Assembly (NCBI GenBank): GCA_034638255.1 | Contig: JAWPGT010000130.1 | Location: 1 to 46,191, forward strand | Source: Coprinus comatus | Taxonomy: Eukaryota; Basidiomycota; Agaricomycetes; Agaricales; Agaricaceae | Length of the DNA: 46,191 nucleotides | Reading direction: 5' to 3' | In this document: piece by piece, positions 35,166 through 46,191 of the stretch | Numbering within the stretch: position 1 is the first letter of the stretch | How the letters are laid out: each line of letters begins with the position of its first letter | The notes under the pieces: generated by a model | Told to the model about the DNA's origin: nothing | The model's input: only the letters and a program-made list of their open reading frames with translations | The model's database searches: none | Position numbers and translations under genes: made by a program

Positions 35166-36859
35166 TCACAATTTGGCTCCTAGTTTAGGTTTATTCTTCT
35201 CCTTGAATTCTCTTGCCATCTCAATCATGGGGACCCAATGTACGTTTTCATGGGTATTAACCCATTCAATAAATCTTTCCTGTTTCGTTCGAAGTTTCGA
35301 CGTTAGCTAGCTGTTATCACATATACGGGTCAACTTGGAGACTGACCAGCATGAGTGGAACTTGTGGCCTCCTGATAAGAAATAAGAAATGTCCGACGAG
35401 CTTTGTACAGGACATAGACTTACCCACTAACGTCTGGATGGATAGTAATAGGAAATATAAACTCTTCCTCTTCTCTATATTAATTCGATTAGGCGGAGGG
35501 CAAAACTAAATCACTGAGCAGATTACCGGTAGTAATATGTGAACATGTCCTTCCAGAGCTGTTCTATGACTTGAGGACTGACCTATATATAGCCTTAATG
35601 TGAGTTATTACGACCTATCGTACAACGTGTCTTACCCAGCCATGCGAGTTTGGACTAGACTTCACAAACCTTTTCCAAGAAATAGTATCATCGACGACTC
35701 AAGAAGAGTGAGAGGGGAACATACATCATTGGAGGTAAATCATCTAAGTACCTGTCGAAATTAGACCACTGCCCGGTATATGTATGTACATAAAGCGAAG
35801 CTATGTCACTCACCAATTCGCCGGAATGCAAACTAGACTTGTCTCGTTGCCTCTCTGAAGAGGTTTCATCCAAGACTTAGCATCCTTTTTATAGTCGATC
35901 TTCTCCCAGAAGTCTGCATCGCGCATGTAGTAAGCTTTGCAACTTCGAGTACAAGATAATTGTTAGCGTGAATGTTTCCTCCAAGTTTGCTTTTCACACG
36001 ACTCAACTCGTGTTCCATACTTGAATGATCTTGGAAGATTGTCAGGCTTCTGATAGTACTTTGAATAATTAGGGACCTACCATACTCTACACCCTTATCC
36101 AAGAGGAGTTTCGTACCTTCGGTACTGGTCTCCCACCACGGCGCAACATTACCCTATACATTTATTTCAACCCACACACTACGCCTATTGACAAGATCAA
36201 AATAACCATACCTTCGGTGGATTTCCATGATTGAAATCCGTTAAAAGCTTGAATGTGTGATTGAGAATATCCTTTTGTTGTTGAAGACTTAACGCGGTAG
36301 GATTCTATTAAGACCACGTTATTCGGAAGGCACGATAGAGGAAAACGAGTACTAACTTCATGAGAGTAGCCATGAAGACCACTAGAAAATTAAATTAAAT
36401 CACGATGGTGACATATGGCGTACTCATATAAACTTACATCTCGTGCCCTGCGTCCCGTACTGCAGCCATTTGATCCGGAAAAGTCTCTAGACTATGACCT
36501 TTCTCATGGAGTGTCAGAAGAGCCATTTTACAACGAATTTGATACAGCACACCAGGGATAAACCAGGTTGTTTTCATATCATATTTCTTGAATAGTTTTA
36601 GGAGACGAGGAACACCAACTTCGCCTGCAAATAAGCCCTGATGAGGTTGACTATCAGCACAGCTGTGTGTTGCATTTTTCATGTGTGAAAGTAACTCACA
36701 CGGGAGATATCGAGTGGGGAATCTTGGCCTCCATAGGAACCCAACCTTTGGATGTTGAGAGGTTACCACCTTGTCATTCACAGAGTCCAATGGAACCTAC
36801 CATCCAGCGACGGCATCTACATCAACACCAAATCCAATAAGAGCACGCTTTGCAGGCAT
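35166..36859 (-). CDS. NodB-homology polysaccharide deacetylase-like protein
   Basis: The ATG at 36859 gives [20 protein letters not shown], whose Asp pair is the NodB metal/catalytic motif 1. Spliced exons continue with [42 protein letters not shown], and then [30 protein letters not shown]. There HxxxH of HGYSH is the second metal-binding motif. Later parts are [42 protein letters not shown] and [10 protein letters not shown]. The end is [18 protein letters not shown]...LGAKL with TGA at 35166-35168. This belongs to the cytosolic branch near PuuE-type allantoinase/deacetylase proteins, not the secreted chitin deacetylases, because there is no signal peptide. The substrate is not certain. 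It is divergent from STT3, with start codons 230 bp apart. Confidence 0.85.
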
Positions 36860-37089
36860 GAGAGTGGAAAGTAGGACACAGAATACTTCCCAGCATTAAT
36901 ATATCTCGACAACATTGGCTGCGATGATTGGTCCTTAAGCGGAGTGTTATAATTAGACGAGTGAATCTTGATGACTAAGCAAGGGTACCTGAATTGGACA
37001 CGTCGACTGGCTACGTTTACGGTGACGCAGTTCTCATACCTTTTCATCACAAGATACAAGTGTCTTTGCACACAGTTTCTTAACTGGCC
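36860..37089. promoter_or_regulatory. Shared divergent promoter region (deacetylase / STT3)
   Basis: Only 230 bp separate the two opposite start codons, so both promoters must lie here or overlap the genes. No clear TATA box was recognised. Confidence 0.5.
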
Positions 37090-39860
37090 ATGCCGACGGC
37101 CTACCCTCTCCCCGCACACGTATCACCGGAGACGGTCAAGAATACCGCGTCTCTCATACGTATTGTCGCCCTCACCCTCATTTCTGGCGCTGCAATCGCT
37201 TCTAGATTATTCGCTGTTATAAATTTCGAGAGTATTATCCATGAATTGTAAGTCATTGTCCATGTGCTATTTTGACAGTTACTTATTATGCTCTGGACAG
37301 TGACCCATGGTTCAACTAGTAAGTGACCTGACAGTGGTTAAATTAGGGGATCAGCTTAAATGTCGGAATTCAGTCGTGCAACACGGGTATTGGCGGAAAA
37401 GGGCTTCTATGTGCGCAAATACGGCGCCTTTTATCTCCTGAAAGCTTATATCATATCTAGGAATTCTGGAATTGGTTTGACCCTACTGCCTGGTATCCTC
37501 TTGGTCGTGTTGTCGGTGGTACAGTGTACCCTGGCCTCATGGCCACTAGTGGTGTGATCTATAACTTCCTTCGTGCCATTAATATCCCAGTCGATATTCG
37601 CAATGTTTGTGTGCTTTTGGCTCCAGGATTCAGTGCTCTGACTGCATGGGCAACTTACATGTAAACAGCTCTTTTGTAAACACCATACATACTAACATTT
37701 AAATAGGCTCACAAAAGAGATGAAGGACGCTAGCGCAGGTCTATTGGCTGCTGCTTTCATTGGCATAGCTCCTGGTTACATCTCTAGATCTGTTGCTGGT
37801 TCATACGACAACGAAGCCATTGCAATCTTCTTGCTTATGTTCACTTTCTTCCTTTGGATCAAGGCCCTGAAACTCGGAAGCGCCTTGTATGGTGTACTCT
37901 CTGCCGTTTTCTACTTTTACATGGTCGCTGCCTGGGGTAAGATACACAACAAAAGGTTAATCTAGACTGGACTCATTCTATAAACTAGGCGGTTATGCAT
38001 TCATCACTAACATGATCCCGCTTCATGCACTTGTCCTCATCTTAATGGGCAGGTTCTCAAATCGTATCTATGTTGCATATTCATCATGGTATGCTATTGG
38101 TACGCTAGCTAGCATGCAAGTGCCCTTTGTTGGTTTCCAACCTGTTAGAACTAGCGAACATATGGCAGCTCTTGGTATGTTTAACTAGCAAGGTCAATGA
38201 ATTGATACTGATACAAATGTAGGCGTTTTTGGTCTCCTTCAGATTGTTGCATTCACTCAACTTGTGAGGTCACACGTTAATGATCAGCAGTTCCAGAAAC
38301 TGTTGAAGGTTGGAGTTGTCGCAATTGGTATTATTGGTGCTCTTACCTTCGGTCTTCTGACATACAAAGGTTGGATTGCTCCCTGGACCGGACGATTTTA
38401 CTCTCTTTGGGACACAGGTTACGCCAAGAAGTAAGTGGATATGAATAGCATTTCTGACCCTGCGCTTATGCAATTCTAGATATATACCCATTATTGCCTC
38501 AGTGTCAGAACATCAACCTACTGCATGGCCCTCGTTCTTCATGGATCTCCAGTGGCTCATTTTCTTGTTCCCAGCTGGTGTTATTCTCTGTTTCCGTCAA
38601 CTCCGTGACGAGCATGTCTTCGTTATTATCTACGCATTCGTGGCCAGTTACTTCGCCGGTGTCATGGTTCGTTTGATGCTTACTCTCACCCCCGTCGTTT
38701 GCATCACTGCCGCCATCACCATTTCTACTCTTTTGGATACCTATGTTGATCCCGTGGAACCTGAAACTGCTGAAGACGAGGACAATAAGAAGGCCAAGAA
38801 GCCAGTAACTCAAGGAACTTCAACAACCGAAGCTACATCGTCAACACCCGCGAAAAGGGACCCGAAACAAGGAGTCTTTGGGCTTGATACTCGCCTTCTG
38901 GTTGTTGCAAACACTCTTTTCATGCTCATGTTCTTCGTTTTCCATTGCACCTGGGTCACCTCTCACGCCTATTCTTCTCCTTCCGTGGTACTAGCCTCCA
39001 CCAACCAGGATGGTAGCCAGCATATTATTGATGATTTCCGTGAAGCTTACTACTGGCTGCGACAAAATACGCCCGAGGATGCCGTTGTTATGAGCTGGTG
39101 GGATTACGGTTATCAGATTGCTGGTATGGCTGACAGGCCCACCCTTGTTGACAACAATACCTGGAATAATAGTGAGAGATACTGCTGGATATCTATTTTT
39201 CCTCGCTGACGTTAATTCAACAGCCCATATCGCGACTGTTGGCAAGGCCATGTCAAGCAGTGAAGAAGTTGCTTACCCCATTCTCCGCAAACACGATGTT
39301 GATTATGTTCTCGTCATCTTTGGAGCTCTCATCGGTTACTCGGGTGACGATATCAACAAGTTCCTGTGGATGATCAGGATTGCACAAGGCATCTGGCCAG
39401 ATGAGGTCCAGGAAAGCAGTTTCTTCACCTCAGGGGGTGAATATCGGGTTGATGAAAGAGCGAGTCCAGCCATGAAGAACAGTTTGATGTACAAGATGTC
39501 CTACTACCGGTAAGCCCAATTCTAAATGTAATTCTACTTGTCAACTAACACATTGAGTAGATTCGCAGATTTGTTCGGTGGAAACCAACCTGCTGATCGT
39601 GTTCGTCAGCAACAGTTGCCAAAAATTGGGCCAACTTTAGACTACCTCGGTATGGCTTTTGTTTCTATATATGCTGCTATCATACTAACGCTTGCGTATC
39701 TTCAGATGAGGCGTTCACCTCCGAAAACTGGATTGTTAGAATCTATGAAGTCAAAAAGGAGGATCTGTTGGGAAGAGACCTTAAAAGTGCCAATGCCTTC
39801 GCTGACGGTAAAAAGCGTAAGCGATCGAAACCTGCGCCACGCCGCAAAGCGATTGTGTAA
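37090..39860 (+). CDS. STT3: Oligosaccharyltransferase catalytic subunit STT3
   Basis: STT3 transfers the lipid-linked glycan to Asn of N-x-S/T sequons in the ER lumen. Exons 37090-37247, 37301-37318 (18 nt), 37374-37410, 37461-37660 and 37707-37936 were checked for frame, and several more follow. Motifs are [24 protein letters not shown] (first DxD-like luminal motif), [42 protein letters not shown], and the signature [12 protein letters not shown] near 39095 that reads the sequon. [17 protein letters not shown] and a basic tail [17 protein letters not shown] follow. There are about a dozen membrane segments in the N-terminal two thirds, with a charged Lys/Glu insert ([10 protein letters not shown]) in a loop. 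The Arg/Lys-rich end extends past the luminal domain, as in fungal STT3. The stop is TAA at 39858-39860. Confidence 0.95.
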
Positions 39861-40104
39861 TAGTAAAGTAGATGGGGTAATTATTTAATTCACTATTGTT
39901 CTTCTATTCCGTTTTCTTTAGTTTCTTCCAGGGAATAACACTATATATACGAGAAAATTATACAATGCAAGGTGGGTGCACAAGACTGAATGGAGTTTGT
40001 GGATGTTGGCATCAACTTTCTATGTGACAACGTTGTCCAGTTTCAGCACGTTGTAGGGTTTGTGGCTCAACCCCTTTTTTCTTTGATACCTACCACGTGT
40101 ACAT

Positions 40105-42751
40105 ATGGAAAACACCCCGGCTCTTCGTACCTATCTCTTTAGAAAATTCTGGAAGAAAAACAAACCGCAAAGAAAGGAAACATTGGACTCAGATAGCACC
40201 AGTACGGTTTCACTTTTCCCACCAGTCGTTTTGCGCGACATATTGACAATCGGATGAAGGATTAAGTTCTACGAAAAGTTCTGTACTAGAGCCCATTTCC
40301 CCTACGCAAAGTGTCAATGATACTCCCAGTATCGGTACAGGTTTGTCACAAATCTCGGTGGTTTAAAAATAAAATAAATACAGAATTTTATCCGCCAGTT
40401 CACTATCAATACCAGGCACCATTTTCATCTTCAACTACAACCACTACAGACAACCGCATCAAAGTTCAGGGGAATCATAATACTGTTCTCGTTAGGGATG
40501 CGACAGAAGGAAAAGGTGAGTACTTAGAATAAACGTCCACAAATAAAGATTAAATATCCGCAATAGGACTTGAGCTCCTTTCTAAACATTCCAACGCAGA
40601 TGCAGAACTTAATTCAGCTGCTCGGTATCCTCCTCCTAGATGTCACCCAGAAACTCGTCACACCCTCTTGACAACCTCGATGAAGTAGCTCACAGACCCA
40701 AAACCAAAAAAGAAAATGCTTTGGCTATATGGAGCCGCGGGTGTTGGTAAATCTGCTTTTGCTCAAACCCTCGCGGAAAACGCCAGAGATAACAAAATGC
40801 TTGTGGGAGTATTCTTCTTCTCAAGACCTAATAATCGAGATGACCCAAATACTGTCTTTCCTACGATTGCATACCAGTTTTCTACGATCAATAAGGATTA
40901 CCAAAGACATGTTGGGAAGATATTGACTGGAAACTCTCACATTTTGACCTCTGATTTTAGAGTTCAATTTCAAAAGTTGATCGTTGAACCTCTTCGTCAG
41001 GTACAAAAAAACAAAAAAGTAATAATCATCCTTGATGGTCTAGACGAATGTAAAGAGGAAGATGATCAATGTGATATCATTGAACAAATCATTCAGGTTA
41101 TTCGACACACCGAGAACCCTCTACCTGCACTTTGGGTCATTTGTAGTCGGCCGGAACATCATTTGAAAAATCTTATCGAACGGCGGGATATTCGACAACT
41201 ATGTCGGATCGAAGAACTACGCGTTAACTCTGAAGAATCCAAAGACGATACGGAACGTTATATTCGGGCAGAATTCCTGCGTATTCAGAAGAAATATGCG
41301 CAGGCTGTAGGTGTTGACTGGCCAGGTGAAGCTCGACTCGGAAGAATCATCAAGGCTTCGTCGGGACTTTTTGCTTGCTCGTCCGCCATCATCCGGTTCA
41401 TCGACGATTCTAAACGTCCTGATCCTGATGCTCAACTTGAAACTGTCATGCAACTACTTGGCAGTTCAAATACGTCATCAAGAATGACAAGGAACCCTTT
41501 AGGACTTCTAGATGCTCTCTATACAAGAATACTAGAAGAGGTCCCAGACGATGTTCTAGATGATACTCTTCTACTGCTTCATTCACGACAATGGATTCAA
41601 AACAACATCAATTCTCATGTATATGTACAAGATCTTGCTAATCTTCTTGGTTTAAGCCGTGGAAGGTTTTATGGTGCTATGGGGAAGCTTCATTCCGTGC
41701 TTGATATACCTGCTGCCGATGATGCTCCTTCGAATTTAATCCATTTCTTCCATGCCTCATTCTCGGACTTTTTGAATGATGCAAGTCGATCACAACGCTT
41801 CAGTGATAATGGTCAATCCATATCTGTTCTTCGGCAACGGGCGATAAATATTCTAAGCTCGGACATGGTACTTTCACGTCTTCTGGAAGAGAGTAGTGTA
41901 AAAGATAGGCTGTCGGAGTCCCTCTCGTTTGGTCGAGAATTAGTACCCTGGCCATATAATATCAATCTATTAATAGGAGGTGTGTTTTGTTATCTTTCTC
42001 TCCGCCAACGTTGAACTAACATAGAAATTAGATGAAATCCTGGATGTTGTAGGGGATATTGTTGAAGTAGCGATTGTTGCCTATATTAAACTGGCTAGAG
42101 ACCAAGATCTACGAGAGTTTGACTTCAACAGATTCGCGTACCTGCGACTGAAAAGGTCTCTCAGACTAAAAGTAAGTATAGATGGTTAGTCACCAACTAT
42201 ATCTCTTATCAATTGGAATATAGCTCGAAAGAATCATTGAGATATGCCGTCCTATGGATCTGGATAGTCAGCATGATAAAGACCTTCTGGAGGTTTTGAA
42301 CCTGAAAGGCTATTCTAAAGCAAAGCCTCTTACTGTGGTAAAGTCTTTCGGTTATTGAGTCACGGTTTTCGCGATCCTTATTCTTGATATAAGGAGAAAT
42401 TGGCAGAATTAGATCAGAGTGGTATAAGCCATCAGGAGTAGGTGTTTTTTGGACTGTTGACTTGACGAAACATAAGAATTTGACACCTTGCGGAGCAGAT
42501 TATATGCATTCGTTGGTTATGGACCAAATGCTGCCATAGCAATAATCACCTGCATGTCACCTCAAGCTGCGTCGATGTATATCCGATTCCTATCGTCTTG
42601 CCACCCTTCAACTCTATGGCCGCAATATACGGAGCTTCAGTCTTATATACATAAGGGGTTGGTAGGTTTCATCTCCATGAACCTCCCTAGATACTCTTTA
42701 TCTAATGTCGACACCCATCAGGCTGCAGCATGGTTCATCAGGACGAAATGA
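40105..42751 (+). pseudogene. NACHT/NLR-like NTPase gene with one in-frame stop
   Basis: Agaricomycete NLR-like proteins couple an N-terminal region to a NACHT STAND NTPase. A first exon from ATG 40105 (MENTPALRTYLFRKFWKK), two further short exons, and an exon at 40567 (LELLSKHSNADAELNSAARYPPPRCHPETR) lead into the NACHT core. The core has P-loop WLYGAAGVGKSAFAQ and Walker B KVIIILDGLDEC, then WVICSRPEHHLK and the helical HFFHASFSDFLND segment. The last exons follow introns at 41980, 42173, 42339 and 42438-42498 and end with AAAWFIRTK and TGA 42749-42751. All are in one frame except for TAG at 40686-40688, just before LTDPKPKKKM. Relatives usually have Trp there, so TGG to TAG is the simplest explanation. 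A shorter protein starting at ATG 40716 would still hold the whole NACHT domain. No WD40 or ankyrin repeats follow. Confidence 0.75.
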
Positions 42752-43110
42752 GATGTTCCTTTAATATTACATATGGTCAATACTAAGTATATATTAAGCC
42801 TATTGAAACTTCCCTGAACGTGAGGTATGTCTGATTTTTAAATGTTACATATCGGGGCTCTTACTCACAGACAACTGTTTGTGGCAAGAAGAAAAGAAAG
42901 TATGGAGAGGGAGAGATTGTGACGTCCTAATTATTATTTAATTATGAAGTTCAGTTCCTTACCATATGACACATTGTAAGAAGGACCGGCTCTCTTGCCT
43001 ACTGTGCATTGGTATCGAAACCACTTTTCTTGATGGGTAAGGTATGATGAACTGGCAAATGAATGGAAGTGGCTATGCTGAAGTCGAAATTGGGCGTATA
43101 TGCACGGATA
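42752..43110. other. Intergenic between convergent genes
   Basis: This is a 359-bp spacer with no open frame of note. It should contain both polyadenylation regions. Confidence 0.5.
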
Positions 43111-44322
43111 TCATGTTTGGGAATTCACAGCAGAGTTAGCACTGGAAAGGCCCGCTGACTCGAAAGGTCCAGGAGACTCGGGTTTGATAAGTGTTCGTAG
43201 TTGATCTGGTGATGATGGAGGGGTATTAGCAGCGATGTTGAACTCTTGTAATTTAAAAATGGCCGTTGTTATGACTGGAATGTTGCAAACGACCAAAGCA
43301 ACATCATTCTGTTGGTATACAGTGAGTCGAAGTCGAAAGCAGAAATAAAGTAAGAAACCTACTTCGATAAGGGCTACTATGATTGATACACTACGGTTCT
43401 TTTTCCACATTAGGTAGAAAGCATGCACTAGGGAAGTAACCGTGGTGACAATGCAGGTGCTGAAAATGATCATCAGACGATATCGGAGTCCTTTTACTGT
43501 GATAAATGTAAAGAGTGTGAGGGGAACAAAGAGGAGCGCTCCATCTGACACCATATCCACTGATTGGATCCTTTAATATAACAAACAAAACCAAAAATGG
43601 CCTTTACTTACGTAGGAGTTTAAGAATAATAATTCTCCAGTGGATAGGACATTGTGGGATGGGCATCAGCTTCCATTCGGAGAGAGCCTCACATTCCCAG
43701 ATAAAATGCGCCACAGAAATTAACCACGCCAGTATGAATAGGATGGATACATATGTCAGAATGCGTTGGCGTCTTGGGTTGATTGTATCAATGCGGACCA
43801 GAGAGAAAAGAATTGCCAAGCGTGCACACCTAGAAGCTTGGTTTAATTATATGGTATAAGAGGATGATATTCAACGAACCAGATGATAGAGTAGAAGGAG
43901 ATGGACATAACATAATATCGCATTACGCCTTTCCGCGGGTTGTCTGGCAGTGTAATTCAGTATAATTGTAATAGTCTAGTAGAAGGAACTTGCGACGGAC
44001 CCGGATTTATGAAAATAGCAACCATTTCGACTATCACGATTAACATACTGAAACCTGCAATTATCTGAAGTGAGGTGAGCGTGTAACATACCGCTTGCAC
44101 CCAGTAGACGCACATCATCTATTCCTAGTAATTTCTGGCGAGTCCTTATATGTAGTCGCTGCAGCGTCGTGAGAATTGCAATGGTAGAGGCAATGGCACA
44201 TGCAACTATAGTGATATGAAAACAGTAACTTTGGGGAGCTTCCGGTACAACACGCACCTCGAAATTGCGCTAGCCGGTTTACCATGATGGGGAAATGGTT
44301 TCACCCTCACCGAAGAAGGCAT
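43111..44322 (-). CDS. Multi-pass membrane protein, agaricomycete-specific type
   Basis: Joined exons give a protein of about 300 residues with roughly seven membrane segments. ATG 44322 (MPSS) is followed by a GTGAGG...CTAG intron and then RNFEVRVVPEAPQSYCFHITIVACAIASTIAILTTLQRL. The next parts are LLGIDDVRLLGASGFSMLIVIVEMVAIFIN and, after a GTCCGT donor, DNPRKGVMRYYVMSISFYSIIW. CARLAILFSLVRIDTINPRRQRIL...HFIWECE follows, then PIHWRIIILKLL and LDMVSDGALLFVPLTLF. YRLMIIFSTCIVTTVTSLVHAFYLM is the next segment, and the cytosolic tail PPSSPDQLRTLIKPESPGPF comes last. The order of an ILFS(L/I)(V/I)RI motif, WECE, and RLMIIFSTC-TSLVHA is common in many uncharacterised agaricomycete membrane proteins with a rhodopsin-like layout. 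I know no function. The stop is TGA at 43111-43113. Confidence 0.75.
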
Positions 44323-46008
44323 AGTTAATATACTTTTTGAAATTCAGGGCGGATTATTTGGATTTCATTCCAGGGTTGTAATAAGTTACCCGTGTGTCAT
44401 TTGACGAATTTGACAAAGATCATCCCAGAAAGCAATATATTTTTGCCTCTTAGCATGTTAATAGATACCTCCTGATACCTCTTTGACCGTTTGACAAGCT
44501 GTCAAACTCAAAGGCCAAATCATTGGCTTGAAAGGTTGAAATTATTATGACCATTATGTACATACTAGTTCTCAATATGCAGCTTACCGGTAATCAGATT
44601 TCGGTTATGGATATTTTTCAATAAAGGATGATCCGTCAAGCTGATACCAGAGTTAAAGTTTTAAAGTCCTAATTGTCCACTGCGCCTTAGAACTATAGCT
44701 TCCTTGTAGTGGCATATGAGTGTTGACTCCAAAAAAGAAAGAGAAAAAGATAACAGGTCTGGAGAGATGATGGTATTGCTAATTGGAGACACTGTTGGCG
44801 TAATAATGAATGTCAACGATCGACAAACCCTGGACCTATTAGTAGCTTAGCAACCCCTAATTCATTACAGGAACACGACCAATGCTTAAGATGCCGGGAC
44901 GGAGTTGAACACCTTCGTCTCTACTCGCTGATTTAAGTAGATAGGCCAGGTTAGAGCAGCCCAAATGCTTGGTTTTAGTTGACTAATTTAATTTGCATTA
45001 AATACTATTCAAGATCTACTTTCATGCGTCGTGCATAATAAACTCTAAGCCGAACGGATTTCAGAAACCTTTATAAATAAGTAGTGAAAAAGGAAAAAGA
45101 CCTAGAACTTAAATGACCGACCTCAGACCTCCTGATAATGTATTGGTGACGCCGTTCCCTGTTGCAGGAACAACAGTAACGACATCCAAACGGCATCTGT
45201 CTTTAGCTGTCTGCATCATGTTTCAAATGGAAAGTTTCGGTTCCTTCCTAGGTGCAATAAATCGATCTGCGCCGCAGGGAACTTTATGGTAACAGCGCTG
45301 GTGTTCTTAGAATCTTTTTGCATAGTATGGTGTACGTACGTGGAAAGCATACCCATATACTGTCCTTGACCTTGCCAATTGTATTCCAGTCACTGAAAGG
45401 GGTAATTTCAACTTTGAAGGGTAATTCGCTTTCTCTTTCATGTTGAATGGTACATACTGCTGCTTATATAATAAGAACACTCGTCTAGGTTAACTGTTGG
45501 ACATTACATCACATGACGTAGTTTTTTTTTTAATTCAGCATCTATATCCCGCTACAAGTAAACTATAGTGCTAAGACGCGGTGGACCTAATATACATAGT
45601 AATTAACGGCCCAATCTACTGGAGAGAATCTACGAATAATGTCTTCACCAACGTCAATATAACTTAACCTCGTATCATCATCATCTCCAGAATCTTATAG
45701 AGATGACTTTTAGGTTCAGGATACAGAATGATCCTCATTTTTACCTAGTGTTGGTAGCGAGGGACAAAACCCTCTTGTTTCGTAGTGGAACGATCAGGAA
45801 GCAATGAGTCTGATCCTGGGCGTGTTTGAGAGGACGTCTGACACGATATCTGCTAATAGTATTCTTTAAGCTGAAAGAAAAACTCCCCGCTACTAATCAC
45901 CCACGAGATTGAAAAAATGATGGGGATGGGGTATTCTTAGAGAAGGTCCACATATTTTCCAGATGTACCGCGGTCAAATGGATCCATACAAGAGGCCATA
46001 GGAGAGGC
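44323..46008. other. Intergenic, no gene recognised
   Basis: This 1.7-kb stretch has a small palindrome at 44489-44507 (8-bp arms GTTTGACA/TGTCAAAC). It also has a 59-codon frame at 45113-45292 (MTDLRPPDNV...) that I cannot assign or support as a gene. Confidence 0.4.
44489..44507. repeat. Palindrome GTTTGACA-AGC-TGTCAAAC
   Basis: Perfect 8-bp arms lie around a 3-nt centre, 167 bp upstream of the membrane-protein start codon. It could be a dimeric regulator site, but only one copy is seen. Confidence 0.4.
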
Positions 46009-46180
46009 CCTAGTATACAAGGATGCATCAATGTTCATGTTGATGGTACCAACTTACCAACGCCAATCCGAGAAGATAATCGATAGGCGTGTCGATAGGC
46101 GGGAGGGCGAAGGAGCGAACTGGATATTTCATTCCCGCAACCACTGCCAACACGACGAGCACCACCCCTTGGGTATAATT
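46009..46180 (-). CDS. Possible exon(s) of a hydrophobic protein (partial)
   Basis: On the minus strand an open frame of about 40 codons runs after a TGA at 46183-46181. It reads GVVLVVLAVVAGMKYPVRSF and then ALPPIDTPIDYLLGLAL. It ends at a good donor GTAAGT (46057-46052). A short intron with acceptor ACTAG leads to an exon beginning at 46009 (GLSYGLLYGSI and a stop, or a further GTATGG donor). The hydrophobic run, the Pro pattern and the splice site together suggest a membrane protein gene that enters from the right edge or starts at an internal Met. The family was not recognised and the boundaries are uncertain. Confidence 0.35.
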
Positions 46181-46191
46181 TCATCGTCATA

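Noticed and set aside
42488..42751. Separate small gene downstream of the NLR gene
   Set aside because: A GTAGGT donor and CAG acceptor join it in frame to the preceding exon, so it reads better as the last exon of the NLR gene.
43976..44257. Membrane protein starting at 44257
   Set aside because: That frame begins with GTG. A spliced start at ATG 44322 (MPSS, then a GTGAGG...CTAG intron) enters the same frame with normal signals.
45113..45292. 59-codon frame beginning MTDLRPPDNV
   Set aside because: It is short, has no family resemblance and no splice partner. It is kept only as a note in the intergenic entry.
1..46191. tRNA or rRNA genes
   Set aside because: I looked for GGTTCRANYCC-type T-loop boxes with matching A-boxes and saw none that fit a cloverleaf. 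A tRNAscan run would decide.

Overview
The window is nuclear DNA of a filamentous basidiomycete, most likely an agaricomycete. Genes are packed with many 47-70 nt introns that have GTRNGT-like donors and YAG acceptors. Families typical of that group are present: a KDZ transposase, a NACHT/NLR-like NTPase, a BTB-type C-terminus, and a fungal-type type B carboxylesterase and NodB deacetylase. Exon joins below were worked out by hand from reading frame and family motifs. There is no transcript evidence behind them.

Layout from left to right. 1-495: 3' end of a BTB-like gene (+). 956-2056: dienelactone hydrolase (+). 2212-4433: Mam3/CNNM-type membrane protein (+), 17 exons including a 3-nt one. 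4434-9754: a long stretch without a convincing gene, holding a 169-bp tandem array with splice-like signals on the minus strand, CCAAGG-rich hairpins and other short repeats. 9755-13256: KDZ transposase (-), probably disabled near its N-terminus. 14176-15581: secreted class 3 lipase (+). 16891-19703: AGC-like Ser/Thr kinase (-). 21608-22117: RNase H2 subunit C (+). 22248-25074: F-box-like protein with a basic, low-complexity tail (+). 27661-28647: unknown acidic protein (-). 29545-32222: Abp1/drebrin-like actin-binding protein (-). 32513-34600: type B carboxylesterase (-). 35166-36859: NodB-family deacetylase (-), divergent from STT3 (+) at 37090-39860. 40105-42751: NLR-like NACHT gene (+) interrupted by one in-frame TAG. 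43111-44322: multi-pass membrane protein (-). 46009-46180: a possible exon of a hydrophobic protein (-) at the right edge.

Most genes are housekeeping or common fungal functions: N-glycosylation (STT3), ribonucleotide removal (RNase H2C), endocytic actin patches (Abp1), metal homeostasis (Mam3-like) and secreted or soluble hydrolases. I see no biosynthetic cluster. The accessory parts are the 4.4-13.9 kb repeat and transposon region and the NLR-like gene. The least expected signals are the 169-bp array of exon/intron-like units, the microexons splitting conserved motifs in the Mam3-like and STT3 genes, and the single nonsense codon in an otherwise open NLR gene.
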